A stretch of DNA of 64,000 bases from Galeopsis tetrahit (Eukaryota; Streptophyta; Magnoliopsida; Lamiales; Lamiaceae), in contig OY776121.1 in the NCBI GenBank assembly GCA_963675135.1, positions 68,526,265-68,590,264 on the forward strand. The letters run 5' to 3'. Shown piece after piece: positions 8,828 to 21,390 of this stretch; within the stretch, counting starts at the first letter, position 1; each line of letters opens with the position of its first letter. The position numbers and the translations under genes are program-made. Under the pieces are notes generated by a model, which saw nothing but the letters and a program-made list of their open reading frames with translations, searched no databases and was not told the origin of the DNA.

Positions 8828-10517
8828 TGACTTGGATGTATTTTTGCACACTTTTTACAACTATACGATCCCCACAAGCGTATGGGTTCGTTAGTAGTAC
8901 GATAAGTATACCAAGTAAAATTTCGTTCCAAGGACCTAATTGAGTGCTAGTGAATCCCTAAAGTTACGAGTATGCATGCTATTGTAGTAACTACACGTGT
9001 TTGTTTGGATTTTTGGGAATAAGAACAAAAATATTAAACTAGATTAACTAAAGTAATGAAAACTAGTGACAAAAATAACAAGTTATCTAACTTTCGTTGG
9101 AAAGTGCAAGGGAAGGGTATTGCCTCGGGTGTTTCCGTTTTGTGGGTAATTCAATGAGTTAACGAACCAATTGCATGAATTAAACTATGGTTTTGGATTA
9201 AGCTAAAGGCTATCACTCGTGTGTGTAGACCAATCCCTTGTGAGGCTTAGGTGAACACGTGCATCGATTAGCAATTATATAGTCTAATCAATACCATAAG
9301 CTCCTAAGATAGTGTCTCATAAACACGTTCAACACGGTTACTAATGTTTATGAGACGCCCTTTCACTAATCTAATAGACGACCTCTAATCGACTAGTGTC
9401 TAGTGTCGTCGATCTAAGCAATCAACCCCCGGTCGGTGTAGCTAATTACTATGTTAATTCTCATTGATTAATTCAAGCTCATACACACACTCTTAATCAT
9501 GCAACCCAATACGGTCGTTGAAGTCGACAAAACTAACAATGCTAGCTAATAGGGTGAATTAATCAATTGAATCATGAAAATTACAACACTAGAAACATAT
9601 ACACCCAATTCCTAAGCTAATCATGCAATTAATCTATAATTACACTAAACACCCATCAAAACATTCACACCCAAGGCAATAAGAGCTTAGCCCATGGTTC
9701 TAGAAGAGAATTCCATGGTTAAAACAACTAATAACATCAAACTCATAGTAGAATAACAAGAGATTGAAGAAATTAAGAAAATACAAAAATAAATTGCAAA
9801 ATAGATTAATATCACCTTGATCATGAAAATGTAGCTACAAAACGATGTAATAGACGATGCCCGATGATAATCGTAGCTTGATTTGAAGTAAAAACCACTA
9901 ATCTATCTAATTTAATGAAGAATCTAAACTAAAAATGAAGAACACCTACAACTATGTGAATGTGTGTGTGGAATTTCTTGTAAAAGGAGTAAGAGACTCC
10001 CTTTTAAAACTCAAATTTGGTCTATTTATAGTTGGGGTAGAAGTCTTGAATTAATTTTGCAATTAGGCCCTTGAAATATGGAGAAAATGGGCCAAAAACC
10101 CCGAAAATGATGTGACTCGGCCGGGTGGCTCCCACCCGGGCATGCCACCCGGCCAAAAGACGAAGCAAATGCATTTTTAACCTTGCCCGGGTCGAAATGA
10201 CCCGCCCGGGTCGTTTCTACCCGGGTATGCTTTTTCGTCTCTTCGTATCTCGAGCTTCCGACCTCCGATTGACTCGATTCTTTTTTTCATTCCACTCCGT
10301 TTTTCGAGACGAATCCAACCGTGCATTTCTCTTCCTGATCCAGTAAAGTATGGTTGGTGTTTTGCTCCAAATTCCATCGTATTTCCTACAAAATCGACAA
10401 AACACAACCTTTCTCTCATTTCGGCTTAAACAATCATATTCAATGTATAATTCAATGAAATCAACATCAAATGAGCTTCAAATATGCATCTAAATAGTGT
10501 AAATTCCACCCGAATCA
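8828..10517 (-). repeat. LTR 1 of the array
   Basis: 1,690 bp. On the minus strand it starts TGATTCGGGTGG (10517) and ends CATCCAAGTCA (8828), i.e. TG...CA, directly between a polypurine-like AAGTTTGGGGAAG and the primer binding site. A GC-rich stretch at 10117-10231 repeats CCCGGGT/ACCCGGG palindromes. No credible coding frame: the short frames seen here are not shared with any family I know. Confidence 0.88.
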
Positions 10518-13515
10518 ACTTCCCCAAACTTAAAGTGTTGCTCGTCCTCGAGCAACGAAAGAAGTACAACGTGAGGGTGAAATTTACAACTAGATGATCA
10601 ATGAAAGATCCCACGTATCAAATGACATGAAATGAATTCTTCTTCCTCAAGATACATTCTCAAAAATGATCACAAGTTCAATATTGAAAATCAAACTAAT
10701 TACCTCACACATGTTCAACATACAATAACAAGTGATGGTGATGACAATATCCAAATGCTTCAAGTTCAACTCACAAGATATAGTGTTTCTCTCAAACACT
10801 CAAACAAATTAAGGACAATAGACACTCATCAATCAAATCATGCATTGCAATTACCATAAGCTTGCCCAAGCTCTACCATCTTTCCACCACAAACATGTTC
10901 AACTATGAGATCAATAGGTCTTAACCAAGGACGTAACGTTGGCTCTTTGGACGGGGTATGATGAATATGGAGGAAGTGACTTGTCTAGTGGAGAACGAAA
11001 GTTGTTTTTCAACACATCAAACTTATGCTCATAAGGTTTATACACCTTCATTCTCACTTTTCATTCAACTTTCTCACAAGCAATCATCTCCTCATCTTTT
11101 TGTAGAAAATTTCTTTTCTTTTTAAGCTCTTGGGGCTCATTGTCCCTCTTTTCTTTCTCAATTATTTTCTTTTCACTTCCATCTCTTTTTTTCTCTTTTC
11201 ACAACTTTGCCAATTTTCTCTTCAAACCAAAGGCACTAAAGCACATGTTTTACCACTTTCTTTTTATTCTCCACTAGATTTGGATATCAAAGGCTCAAAA
11301 GGATAAGTTGTTAAACATTGTAGGTTGCCAAGAAAATGGGAAATCAAGCTCAAACGGGCTAACTACGGAATATTACTTTGGTTATTGGGAAAAATTTGGC
11401 TAAGTGACTTGTAGTACGAAAGATGGCCTACATCATATCTCAAAGTATCACACAAGCATGATTTCAAGCAAGAACTTGGGCAAGTTCTAGAAAAGCAAGC
11501 AATGAATTGATTCACTCACAAATGAAATAAACCGGATTAATGCTCGGTTCAAAGCTCAACTCTCACCGGTTCATTCAAGACTCAAACATTCATCAATCAC
11601 CACCACACATAACTCATTGTGCATGTAAAACATCCATAGGCAACAAGATGACAACAACACAAACAAGATGATTCATTCCAATCATGTACACATTCAAGGA
11701 ATCAAATTCACAACAAATCACCATCAAATGTGTCTCAATGATCATTTAAGTTCAAATTACACACATACACAAGAATACACATTGGTGTCAATAGAAAATG
11801 TAAAAACGAACATACCCCCCCAAACTTTTTCATTGCAAAGCAATTAAAGGTTTGGAAAAATAGTGTTGCATTGATATTGCCACCAAGTGCTAACCATACA
11901 AATCTACACACATGGGCCACTATCCCAACAATTAAAAACAAGAGTAGCTAAGCAATCAATGTCATGAACAAGAATATAAATTCCACTACCCCCCCAAACT
12001 TAGTAATATATTGCTATGCAATTCCTAAGTTTGGAGTGGGCGTACCTCTTATGATTGCTATAGCTACACCTTCTTCGAAGCTCAAAGTTCCACTTTCGAT
12101 CTCCAATCGTCCATTCGATCCAAGCTTCTCCAACTAACATCAAAACTCACAAACACATCAAACTAAACTAACAAAACATAAAAAATGAACAAGAAATGAA
12201 AGAAAGCAAGTAAAAATGGGTTGCCTCCCATTCAGCGCTAGGTTTAACGTCATTTGCCGGACGGAAATAAAAGAACTCATCGGAAAGGCCATGGATATCG
12301 ATCCTCCTTCCCATTGTATTTCAACCTTTGAGCTTCAAATTCAAGGAGGCTCTTATGAATTGAAGACCAATCATCCACATTTTTCTTCCATGGTTTCAAC
12401 AATGAATATTCTTCTTGCTCCTTCCACTCCACCTCTTTCCATTTCTTTCCTCTTTGTCCAAGAATATCCACTAAACACTTCTCAAGCTCTTTTTTTGAAT
12501 AAAAATGATCAAGAGGTAAAATGAAATCAATAGAAGCATTAATATCAAATGAAGAATAAATTGAAGAGTTTAAAAGTTTAGGAATGCTCATTTCGCTCTT
12601 CAACTCGTCTTTTGACGCTTCTTGATTTTCATGTTCCTTGTTGCTCATATCCATTAAAGGACATTTATCTTCATCTCCTTTGACAATGAACTTGGCATCT
12701 TCACTCTCCTCACTTGAGTTCTCCTCTTCTTGCATTTTTTTCACGGCAATGGCCAATTGTCCAAGTTGGAATTCCATCGATTTTTTATTACTAACAAGTT
12801 GAGCAAGGATGGAGTCGGTTGCTTCGAATTTCTTCTCACTTGCCTCCAATCTTTTTTCACTTGCATCCAACTTTTTCAACAATAGTGCAAGAAGCACTTT
12901 TGTAGTATCACTTTCTTCATTGTTTGGTGGCGAATGAGCATTGCTTTCCCACTCTTGAGATTGATAAGGAGAAGGAACTTGTTGCATTTGATAATTGTCA
13001 AACCAAGGTTCCTCCATAGGTGGAGGAGGAGGTGGATGATACAACTCTTCCGGTGGTGGGGGAGGATATGGATATGGAGGATAAGGGTGTTGCGGTGGAA
13101 GGTATTGATGTGGTGGAGGTGGTGGGAAGTAGGCTTGTGGTTGAGTTGGGTAAGGATAAGGATAATATCCTTGAGAAGGGGGAGGTGGTGCTTCTTCATT
13201 CTTCCAATCTCGATAATAGGAGGGAACTTGTTGCATTTGATAATTATAATCAAAGTTCCTCCAACCATCGTAGCTCATATCTCCATGTTGTGGAGGATAA
13301 ACCATACCATTTTGATCATAGCATTGATTCCATTGGTATTGGTTGTATCCATCCATCGAGGCGATGAAGTTCACACCTACACAAAAACAAGTATCAAAGC
13401 CCACAAAGAGAAACGAAAAATAAAATAACGAAAAAGAAATGTTACTATCAATAACACTCAACAAACTCTAAGTTTCACAAATAACACTCGCTTAGATCCC
13501 CGGCAGCGGCGCCAT
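10518..13515 (-). mobile_element. array unit 2: complete internal region
   Basis: 2,998 bp between LTR 1 and LTR 2: primer binding site at 13514-13496, the ORF, then about 1.75 kb with no coding potential down to the polypurine tract at 10529-10519. There is no pol gene, so it is a non-autonomous, LARD-like element by content. Confidence 0.88.
12277..13356 (-). CDS. proline/tyrosine-rich coiled-coil protein, copy 2
   Basis: Same protein as at 7589-8668, full length, with a few substitutions: in the coiled coil VSNKKSME instead of VSNQKSME, and AKFIVKGDEDK instead of AKLIVKRDEDK. The frame is intact in all three copies. Given their near identity this says little about selection. Confidence 0.65.
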   Translation of the reverse strand: MDGYNQYQWNQCYDQNGMVYPPQHGDMSYDGWRNFDYNYQMQQVPSYYRDWKNEEAPPPPSQGYYPYPYPTQPQAYFPPPPPHQYLPPQHPYPPYPYPPPPPEELYHPPPPPPMEEPWFDNYQMQQVPSPYQSQEWESNAHSPPNNEESDTTKVLLALLLKKLDASEKRLEASEKKFEATDSILAQLVSNKKSMEFQLGQLAIAVKKMQEEENSSEESEDAKFIVKGDEDKCPLMDMSNKEHENQEASKDELKSEMSIPKLLNSSIYSSFDINASIDFILPLDHFYSKKELEKCLVDILGQRGKKWKEVEWKEQEEYSLLKPWKKNVDDWSSIHKSLLEFEAQRLKYNGKEDRYPWPFR

Positions 13516-15205
13516 TGACTTGGATGTATTTTTGCACACTTTTTACAACTATACGATCCCCACAAGTGTATGGGTTCGTTAGTAGTACGATAAGTATACC
13601 AAGTAAAATTTCGTTCCAAGGACCTAATTGAGTGCTAGTGAATCCCTAAAGTTACGAGTATGCATGCTATTGTAGTAACTACACGTGTTTGTTTGGATTT
13701 TTGGGAATAAGAACAAAAATATTAAACTAGATTAACTAAAGTAATGAAAACTAGTGACAAAAATAACAAGTTATCTAACTTTCGTTGGAAAGTGCAAGGG
13801 AAGGGTATTGCCTCGGGTGTTTCCGTTTTGTGGGTAATTCAATGAGTTAACGAACCAATTGCATGAATTAAACTATGGTTTTGGATTAAGCTAAAGGCTA
13901 TCACTCGTGTGTGTAGACCAATCCCTTGTGAGGCTTAGGTGAACACGTGCATCGATTAGCAATTATATAGTCTAATCAATACCATAAGCTCCTAAGATAG
14001 TGTCTCATAAACACGTTCAACACGGTTACTAATGTTTATGAGACGCCCTTTCACTAATCTAATAGACGACCTCTAATCGACTAGTGTCTAGTGTCGTCGA
14101 TCTAAGCAATCAACCCCCGGTCGGTGTAGCTAATTACTATGTTAATTCTCATTGATTAATTCAAGCTCATACACACACTCTTAATCATGCAACCCAATAC
14201 GGTCGTTGAAGTCGACAAAACTAACAATGCTAGCTAATAGGGTGAATTAATCAATTGAATCATGAAAATTACAACACTAGAAACATATACACCCAATTCC
14301 TAAGCTAATCATGCAATTAATCTATAATTACACTAAACACCCATCAAAACATTCACACCCAAGGCAATAAGAGCTTAGCCCATGGTTCTAGAAGAGAATT
14401 CCATGGTTAAAACAACTAATAACATCAAACTCATAGTAGAATAACAAGAGATTGAAGAAATTAAGAAAATACCAAAATAAATTGCAAAATAGATTAATAT
14501 CACCTTGATCATGAAAATGTAGCTACAAAACGATGTAATAGACGATGCCCGATGATAATCGTAGCTTGATTTGAAGTAAAAACCACTAATCTATCTAATT
14601 TAATGAAGAATCTAAACTAAAAATGAAGAACACCTACAACTATGTGAATGTGTGTGTGGAATTTCTTGTAAAAGGAGTAAGAGACTCCCTTTTAAAACTC
14701 AAATTTGGTCTATTTATAGTTGGGGTAGAAGTCTTGAATTAATTTTGCAATTAGGCCCTTGAAATATGGAGAAAATGGGCCAAAAACCCCGAAAATGATG
14801 TGACCCGGCCGGGTGGCTCCCACCCGGGCATGCCACCCGGCCAAAAGACGAAGCAAATGCATTTTTAACCTTGCCCGGGTCGAAATGACCCGCCCGGATC
14901 GTTTCTACCCGGGTATGCTTTTTCGTCTCTTCGTATCTCGAGCTTCCGACCTCCGATTGACTCGATTCTTTTTTTCATTCCACTCCGTTTTTCGAGACGA
15001 ATCCAACCGTGCATTTCTCTTCCTGATCCAGTAAAGTATGGTTGGTGTTTTGCTCCAAATTCCATCGTATTTCCTACAAAATCGACAAAACACAACCTTT
15101 CTCTCATTTCGGCTTAAACAATCATATTCAATGTATAATTCAATGAAATCAACATCAAATGAGCTTCAAATATGCATCTAAATAGTGTAAATTCCACCCG
15201 AATCA
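13516..15205 (-). repeat. LTR 2 of the array
   Basis: Exact positional copy of LTR 1 at +4,688. I count about five substitutions against LTR 1, for example CACAAGTGTA for CACAAGCGTA and CCCGGATCG for CCCGGGTCG. Confidence 0.88.
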
Positions 15206-18203
15206 ACTCCCCCAAACTTAAAGTGTTGCTCGTCCTCGAGCAACGAAAGAAGTACAACGTGAGGGTGAAATTTACAACTAGATGATCAATGAAAGATCCC
15301 ACGTATCAAATGACATGAAATGAATTCTTCTTCCTCAAGATACATTCTCAAAAATGATCACAAGTTCAATATTGAAAATCAAACTAATTACCTCACACAT
15401 GTTCAACATACAATAACAAGTGATGGTGATGACAATATCCAAATGCTTCAATTTCAACTCACAAGATATAGTGTTTCTCTCAAACACTCAAACAAATTAA
15501 GGACAATAGACACTCATCAATCAAATCATGCATTGCAATTACCATAAGCTTGCCCAAGCTCTACCATCTTTCCACCACAAACATGTTCAACTATGAGATC
15601 AATAGGTCTTAACCAAGGACGTAACGTTGGCTCTTTGGACGGGGTATGATGAATATGGAGGAAGTGACTTGTCTAGTGGAGAATGAAAGTTGTTTTTCAA
15701 CACATCAAACTTATGCTCATAAGGTTTATACACCTTCATTCTCACTTTTCATTCAACTTTCTCACAAGCAATCATCTCCTCATCTTTTTGTAGAAAATTT
15801 CTTTTCTTTTTAAGCTCTTGGGGCTCATTGTCCCTCTTTTCTTTCTCAATTATTTTCTTTTCACTTCCATCTCTTTTTTTCTCTTTTCACAACTTTGCCA
15901 ATTTTCTCTTCAAACCAAAGGCACTAAAGCACATGTTTTACCACTTTCTTTTTATTCTCCACTAGATTTGGATATCAAAGGCTCAAAAGGCTAAGTTGTT
16001 AAACATTGTAGGTTGCCAAGAAAATGGGAAATCAAGCTCAAACGGGCTAACTACGGAATATTACTTTGGTTATTGGGAAAAATTTGGCTAAGTGACTTGT
16101 AGTACGAAAGATGGCCTACATCATATCTCAAAGTATCACACAAGCATGATTTCAAGCAAGAACTTGGGCAAGTTCTAGAAAAGCAAGCAATGAATTGATT
16201 CACTCACAAATGAAATAAACCGGATTAATGCTCGGTTCAAAGCTCAACTCTCCCCGGTTCATTCAAGACTCAAACATTCATCAATCACCACCACACATAA
16301 CTCATTGTGCATGTAAAACATCCATAGGCAACAAGATGACAACAACACAAACAAGATGATTCATTCCAATCATGTACACATTCAAGGAATCAAATTCACA
16401 ACAAATCACCATCAAATGTGTCTCAATGATCATTTAAGTTCAAATTACACACATACACAAGAATACACATTGGTGTCAATAGAAAATGTAAAAACGAACA
16501 TACCCCCCCAAACTTTTTCATTGCAAAGCAATTAAAGGTTTGGAAAAATAGTGTTGCATTGATATTGCCACCAAGTGCTAACCATACAAATCTACACACA
16601 TGGGCCACTATCCCAACAATTAAAAACAAGAGTAGCTAAGCAATCAATGTCATGAACAAGAATATAAATTCCACTACCCCCCCAAACTTAGTAATATATT
16701 GCTATGAAATTCCTAAGTTTGGAGTGGGCGTACCTCTTATGATTGCTATAGCTACACCTTCTTCGAAGCTCAAAGTTCCACTTTCGATCTCCAATCGTCC
16801 ATTCGATCCAAGCTTCTCCAACTAACATCAAAACTCACAAACACATCAAACTAAACTAACAAAACATAAAAAATGAACAAGAAATGAAAGAAAGCAAGTA
16901 AAAATGGGTTGCCTCCCATTCAGCGCTAGGTTTAACGTCATTTGCCGGACGGAAATAAAAGAACTCATCGGAAAGGCCATGGATATCGATCCTCCTTCCC
17001 ATTGTATTTCAACCTTTGAGCTTCAAATTCAAGGAGGCTCTTATGAATTGAAGACCAATCATCCACATTTTTCTTCCATGGTTTCAACAATGAATATTCT
17101 TCTTGCTCCTTCCACTCCACCTCTTTCCATTTCTTTCCTCTTTGTCCAAGAATATCCACTAAACACTTCTCAAGCTCTTTTTTTGAATAAAAATGATCAA
17201 GAGGTAAAATGAAATCAATAGAAGCATTAATATCAAATGAAGAATAAATTGAAGAGTTTAAAAGTTTAGGAATGCTCATTTCGCTCTTCAACTCGTCTTT
17301 TGACGCTTCTTGATTTTCATGTTCCTTGTTGCTCATATCCATTAAAGGACATTTATCTTCATCTCCTTTGACAATGAACTTGGCATCTTCACTCTCCTCA
17401 CTTGAGTTCTCCTCTTCTTGCATTTTTTTCACGGCAATGGCCAATTGTCCAAGTTGGAATTCCATCGATTTTTTATTACTAACAAGTTGAGCAAGGATGG
17501 AGTCGGTTGCTTCGAATTTCTTCTCACTTGCCTCCAATCTTTTTTCACTTGCATCCAACTTTTTCAACAATAGTGCAAGAAGCACTTTTGTAGTATCACT
17601 TTCTTCATTGTTTGGTGGCGAATGAGCATTGCTTTCCCACTCTTGAGATTGATAAGGAGAAGGAACTTGTTGCATTTGATAATTGTCAAACCAAGGTTCC
17701 TCCATAGGTGGAGGAGGAGGTGGATGATACAACTCTTCCGGTGGTGGGGGAGGATATGGATATGGAGGATAAGAGTGTTGCGGTGGAAGGTATTGATGTG
17801 GTGGAGGTGGTGGGAAGTAGGCTTGTGGTTGAGTTGGGTAAGGATAAGGATAATATCCTTGAGAAGGGGGAGGTGGTGCTTCTTCATTCTTCCAATCTCG
17901 ATAATAGGAGGGAACTTGTTGCATTTGATAATTATAATCAAAGTTCCTCCAACCATCGTAGCTCATATCTCCATGTTGTGGAGGATAAACCATACCATTT
18001 TGATCATAGCATTGATTCCATTGGTATTGGTTGTATCCATCCATCGAGGCGATGAAGTTCACACCTACACAAAAACAAGTATCAAAGCCCACAAAGAGAA
18101 ACGAAAAACAAAATAACGAAAAAGAAATGTTACTATCAATAACACTCAACAAACTCTAAGTTTCACAAATAACACTCGCTTAGATCCCCGGCAGCGGCGC
18201 CAT
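15206..18203 (-). mobile_element. array unit 3: complete internal region
   Basis: Same composition as 10518-13515 at +4,688. The polypurine tract here reads TTTGGGGGAG (one more G). Confidence 0.88.
16965..18044 (-). CDS. proline/tyrosine-rich coiled-coil protein, copy 3
   Basis: Same protein as copies 1 and 2. It shares the VSNKK and AKFIVKGDEDK variants with copy 2 and has a private Pro-to-Ser change (PPQHSYPPY). Copies 2 and 3 are therefore closer to each other than to copy 1 in this part. Confidence 0.65.
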   Translation of the reverse strand: MDGYNQYQWNQCYDQNGMVYPPQHGDMSYDGWRNFDYNYQMQQVPSYYRDWKNEEAPPPPSQGYYPYPYPTQPQAYFPPPPPHQYLPPQHSYPPYPYPPPPPEELYHPPPPPPMEEPWFDNYQMQQVPSPYQSQEWESNAHSPPNNEESDTTKVLLALLLKKLDASEKRLEASEKKFEATDSILAQLVSNKKSMEFQLGQLAIAVKKMQEEENSSEESEDAKFIVKGDEDKCPLMDMSNKEHENQEASKDELKSEMSIPKLLNSSIYSSFDINASIDFILPLDHFYSKKELEKCLVDILGQRGKKWKEVEWKEQEEYSLLKPWKKNVDDWSSIHKSLLEFEAQRLKYNGKEDRYPWPFR

Positions 18204-19893
18204 TGACTTGGATGTATTTTTGCACACTTTTTACAACTATACGATCCCCACAAGCGTATGGGTTCGTTAGTAGTACGATAAGTATACCAAGTAAAATTTC
18301 GTTCCAAGGACCTAATTGAGTGCTAGTGAATCCCTAAAGTTACGAGTATGCATGCTATTGTAGTAACTACACGTGTTTGTTTGGATTTTTGGGAATAAGA
18401 ACAAAAATATTAAACTAGATTAACTAAAGTAATGAAAACTAGTGACAAAAATAACAAGTTATCTAACTTTCGTTGGAAAGTGCAAGGGAAGGGTATTGCC
18501 TCGGGTGTTTCCGTTTTGTGGGTAATTCAATGAGTTAACGAACCAATTGCATGAATTAAACTATGGTTTTGGATTAAGCTAAAGGCTATCACTCGTGTGT
18601 GTAGACCAATCCCTTGTGAGGCTTAGGTGAACACGTGCATCGATTAGCAATTATATAGTCTAATCAATACCATAAGCTCCTAAGATAGTGTCTCATAAAC
18701 ACGTTCAACACGGTTACTAATGTTTATGAGACGCCCTTTCACTAATCTAATAGACGACCTCTAATCGACTAGTGTCTAGTGTCGTCGATCTAAGCAATCA
18801 ACCCCCGGTCGGTGTAGCTAATTACTATGTTAATTCTCATTGATTAATTCAAGCTCATACACACACTCTTAATCATGCAACCCAATACGGTCGTTGAAGT
18901 CGACAAAACTAACAATGCTAGCTAATAGGGTGAATTAATCAATTGAATCATGAAAATTACAACACTAGAAACATATACACCCAATTCCTAAGCTAATCAT
19001 GCAATTAATCTATAATTACACTAAACACCCATCAAAACATTCACACCCAAGGCAATAAGAGCTTAGCCCATGGTTCTAGAAGAGAATTCCATGGTTAAAA
19101 CAACTAATAACATCAAACTCATAGTAGAATAACAAGAGATTGAAGAAATTAAGAAAATACCAAAATAAATTGCAAAATAGATTAATATCACCTTGATCAT
19201 GAAAATGTAGCTACAAAACGATGTAATAGACGATGACCGATGATAATCGTAGCTTGATTTGAAGTAAAAACCACTAATCTATCTAATTTAATGAAGAATC
19301 TAAACTAAAAATGAAGAACACCTACAACTATGTGAATGTGTGTGTGGAATTTCTTGTAAAAGGAGTAAGAGACTCCCTTTTAAAACTCAAATTTGGTCTA
19401 TTTATAGTTGGGGTAGAAGTCTTGAATTAATTTTGCAATTAGGCCCTTGAAATATGGAGAAAATGGGCCAAAAACCCCGAAAATGATGTGACCCGGCCGG
19501 GTGGCTCCCACCCGGGCATGCCACCCGGCCAAAAGACGAAGCAAATGCATTTTTAACCTTGCCCGGGTCGAAATGACCCGCCCGGGTCGTTTCTACCCGG
19601 GTATGCTTTTTCGTCTCTTCGTATCTCGAGCTTCCGACCTCCGATTGACTCGATTCTTTTTTTCATTCCACTCCGTTTTTCGAGACGAATCCAACCGTGC
19701 ATTTCTCTTCCTGATCCAGTAAAGTATGGTTGGTGTTTTGCTCCAAATTCCATCGTATTTCCTACAAAATCGACAAAACACAACCTTTCTCTCATTTCGG
19801 CTTAAACAATCATATTCAATGTATAATTCAATGAAATCAACATCAAATGAGCTTCAAATATGCATCTAAATAGTGTAAATTCCACCCGAATCA
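18204..19893 (-). repeat. LTR 3 of the array
   Basis: Copy of LTR 1 and 2. It has CACAAGCGTA like LTR 1 but shares ACCAAAATAA and GACCCGGCC with LTR 2, a mosaic that suggests exchange between copies. Confidence 0.88.
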
Positions 19894-20448
19894 ACTTCCC
19901 CAAACTTAAAGTGTTGCTCGTCCTCGAGCAACGAAAGAAGTACAACGTGAGGGTGAAATTTACAACTAGATGATCAATGAAAGATCCCACGTATCAAATG
20001 ACATGAAATGAATTCTTCTTCCTCAAGATACATTCTCAAAAATGATCACAAGTTCAATATTGAAAATCAAACTAATTACCTCACACATGTTCAACATACA
20101 ATAACAAGTGATGGTGATGACAATATCCAAATGCTTCAAGTTCAACTCACAAGATATAGTGTTTCTCTCAAACACTCAAACAAATTAAGGACAATAGACA
20201 CTCATCAATCAAATCATGCATTGCAATTACCATAAGCTTGCCCAAGCTCTACCATCTTTCCACCACAAACATGTTCAACTATGAGATCAATAGGTCTTAA
20301 CCAAGGACGTAACGTTGGCTCTTTGGACGGGGTATGATGAATATGGAGGAAGTGACTTGTCTAGTGGAGAACGAAAGTTGTTTTTCAACACATCAAACTT
20401 ATGCTCATAAGGTTTATACACCTTCATTCTCACTTTTCATTCAACTTT
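19894..20448 (-). mobile_element. array unit 4: truncated internal region
   Basis: 3' end of an internal region. It stops at CATTCAACTTT (20448), where the full copies continue CTCACAAGC; three bases later repeat A begins. Confidence 0.88.
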
Positions 20449-20693
20449 TCATACAACACACATTGACTGGATATTCATAGTATAAGACTCCGAAGACTGA
20501 AGACTTTTCAGTATTTCCCCTTTGGTTTGGTTGAAATGTTGAATACTGAATACGCTACCCTTATTATATAATCTATATATAATATAGGGTAGTGTTTGGA
20601 TTGATTATTTGATTTGAGTAGACATTTTAAATGAAAAAAATTTAAAAATATATAAATTTTAAATGATACTACACTACAAAATATTGCCCAAAA

Positions 20694-20905
20694 GGCATCG
20701 GCAATTGGTAACGGCAGGCGGGCCGATGCGAAATGGCATCGGCATTTAATGGCCGATGCAAAATGGCATCGGCAGTGGGCCCCGATGCGAAATGGCATCG
20801 GCATTTAATGGCCGATGCAAAATGGCATCGGCAGTGGGCCCCGATGCCATTTGGTAACGGCCCCCCCGATGCAAAATGGCATCGGCAGTGGGCCCGATGC
20901 CTTCC
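20694..20905. repeat. CACTA subterminal repeats, left
   Basis: Alternating direct and inverted GGCATCGG/CCGATGC units in a higher-order repeat of about 70 bp (GCATTTAATGGCCGATGC ... GGCAGTGGGCCCCGATGC). Apparent short reading frames here are artefacts of the repeat. Confidence 0.85.
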
Positions 20906-20910
20906 CGTCG

Positions 20911-20954
20911 CCCTAAACCCTAAACCCTAAACCTCTTAACCCTAAACCCTAAAA
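20911..20954 (+). repeat. telomere-like CCCTAAA repeats
   Basis: Three perfect CCCTAAA units, a degenerate spacer and two more units, at the inner edge of the CACTA subterminal region. Plant telomere sequence is (CCCTAAA)n; here it is interstitial and short. Confidence 0.75.
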
Positions 20955-21390
20955 TTGAAAATTATGATTTTTTTAGGGTTTAAAGTTTAGAGTTTATGAT
21001 TTAGTTTAATTAATGTAGTCATTATTTTTCAATTAATTATTTTTATAACTTTAATTTTAATTTTTTTGTTATTAAAAAAATTATATATATAAATGTATGG
21101 TTTTTTTTTTAATTTAATAATTATATACTGATAATAAACACGTTAATAAATAATTTTAAAAAATCTTAAAATAATTAACCTTGATTAATTAAAAAATCAA
21201 AATAATTAATCTTGATTAATTAAAAAATCAAAATAATTAGCATTGGTAATCTTGATTATGGTATCTTTGTCCTACGTTTCCTAATTTTATAGGAATATCC
21301 TTTAATTTTTTAAATTTCCATAAAATAGTGTTAATTATGTAAGTAAATATAATGATGTAGATAATGACACATCATCATTTGACTCCATAA

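Larger units (their letters stand above)
6175..20448 (-). repeat. tandem array of a 4,688 bp LTR-retroelement unit (3.05 copies)
   Basis: Three full head-to-tail units and a 211 bp fourth, period 4,688 bp (4,687 across one stretch where the first copy lost an A at a C-run near 7135). Order on the plus strand: truncated internal region, LTR, internal, LTR, internal, LTR, truncated internal. The element reads on the minus strand. Copies differ by a handful of substitutions, so amplification is recent. Neither array end is an LTR end: the left end corresponds to 20238 and the right end (20448) to about 6384 of the first copy, so the ends overlap by about 210 bp. Confidence 0.93.

Noticed and set aside
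10125..10419. Short frames on both strands in the LTR GC-rich zone, repeated three times
   Set aside because: They lie in LTR sequence with palindromic CCCGGG repeats; conservation comes only from recent duplication.
6175..20448. Pure assembly artefact as explanation of the three units
   Set aside because: The units differ at several scattered bases and one indel, so they are not one sequence copied by the assembler; exact copy number still needs long reads.
20911..20954. A true telomere or chromosome end
   Set aside because: Only five units, degenerate, embedded in a transposon with normal sequence on both sides.
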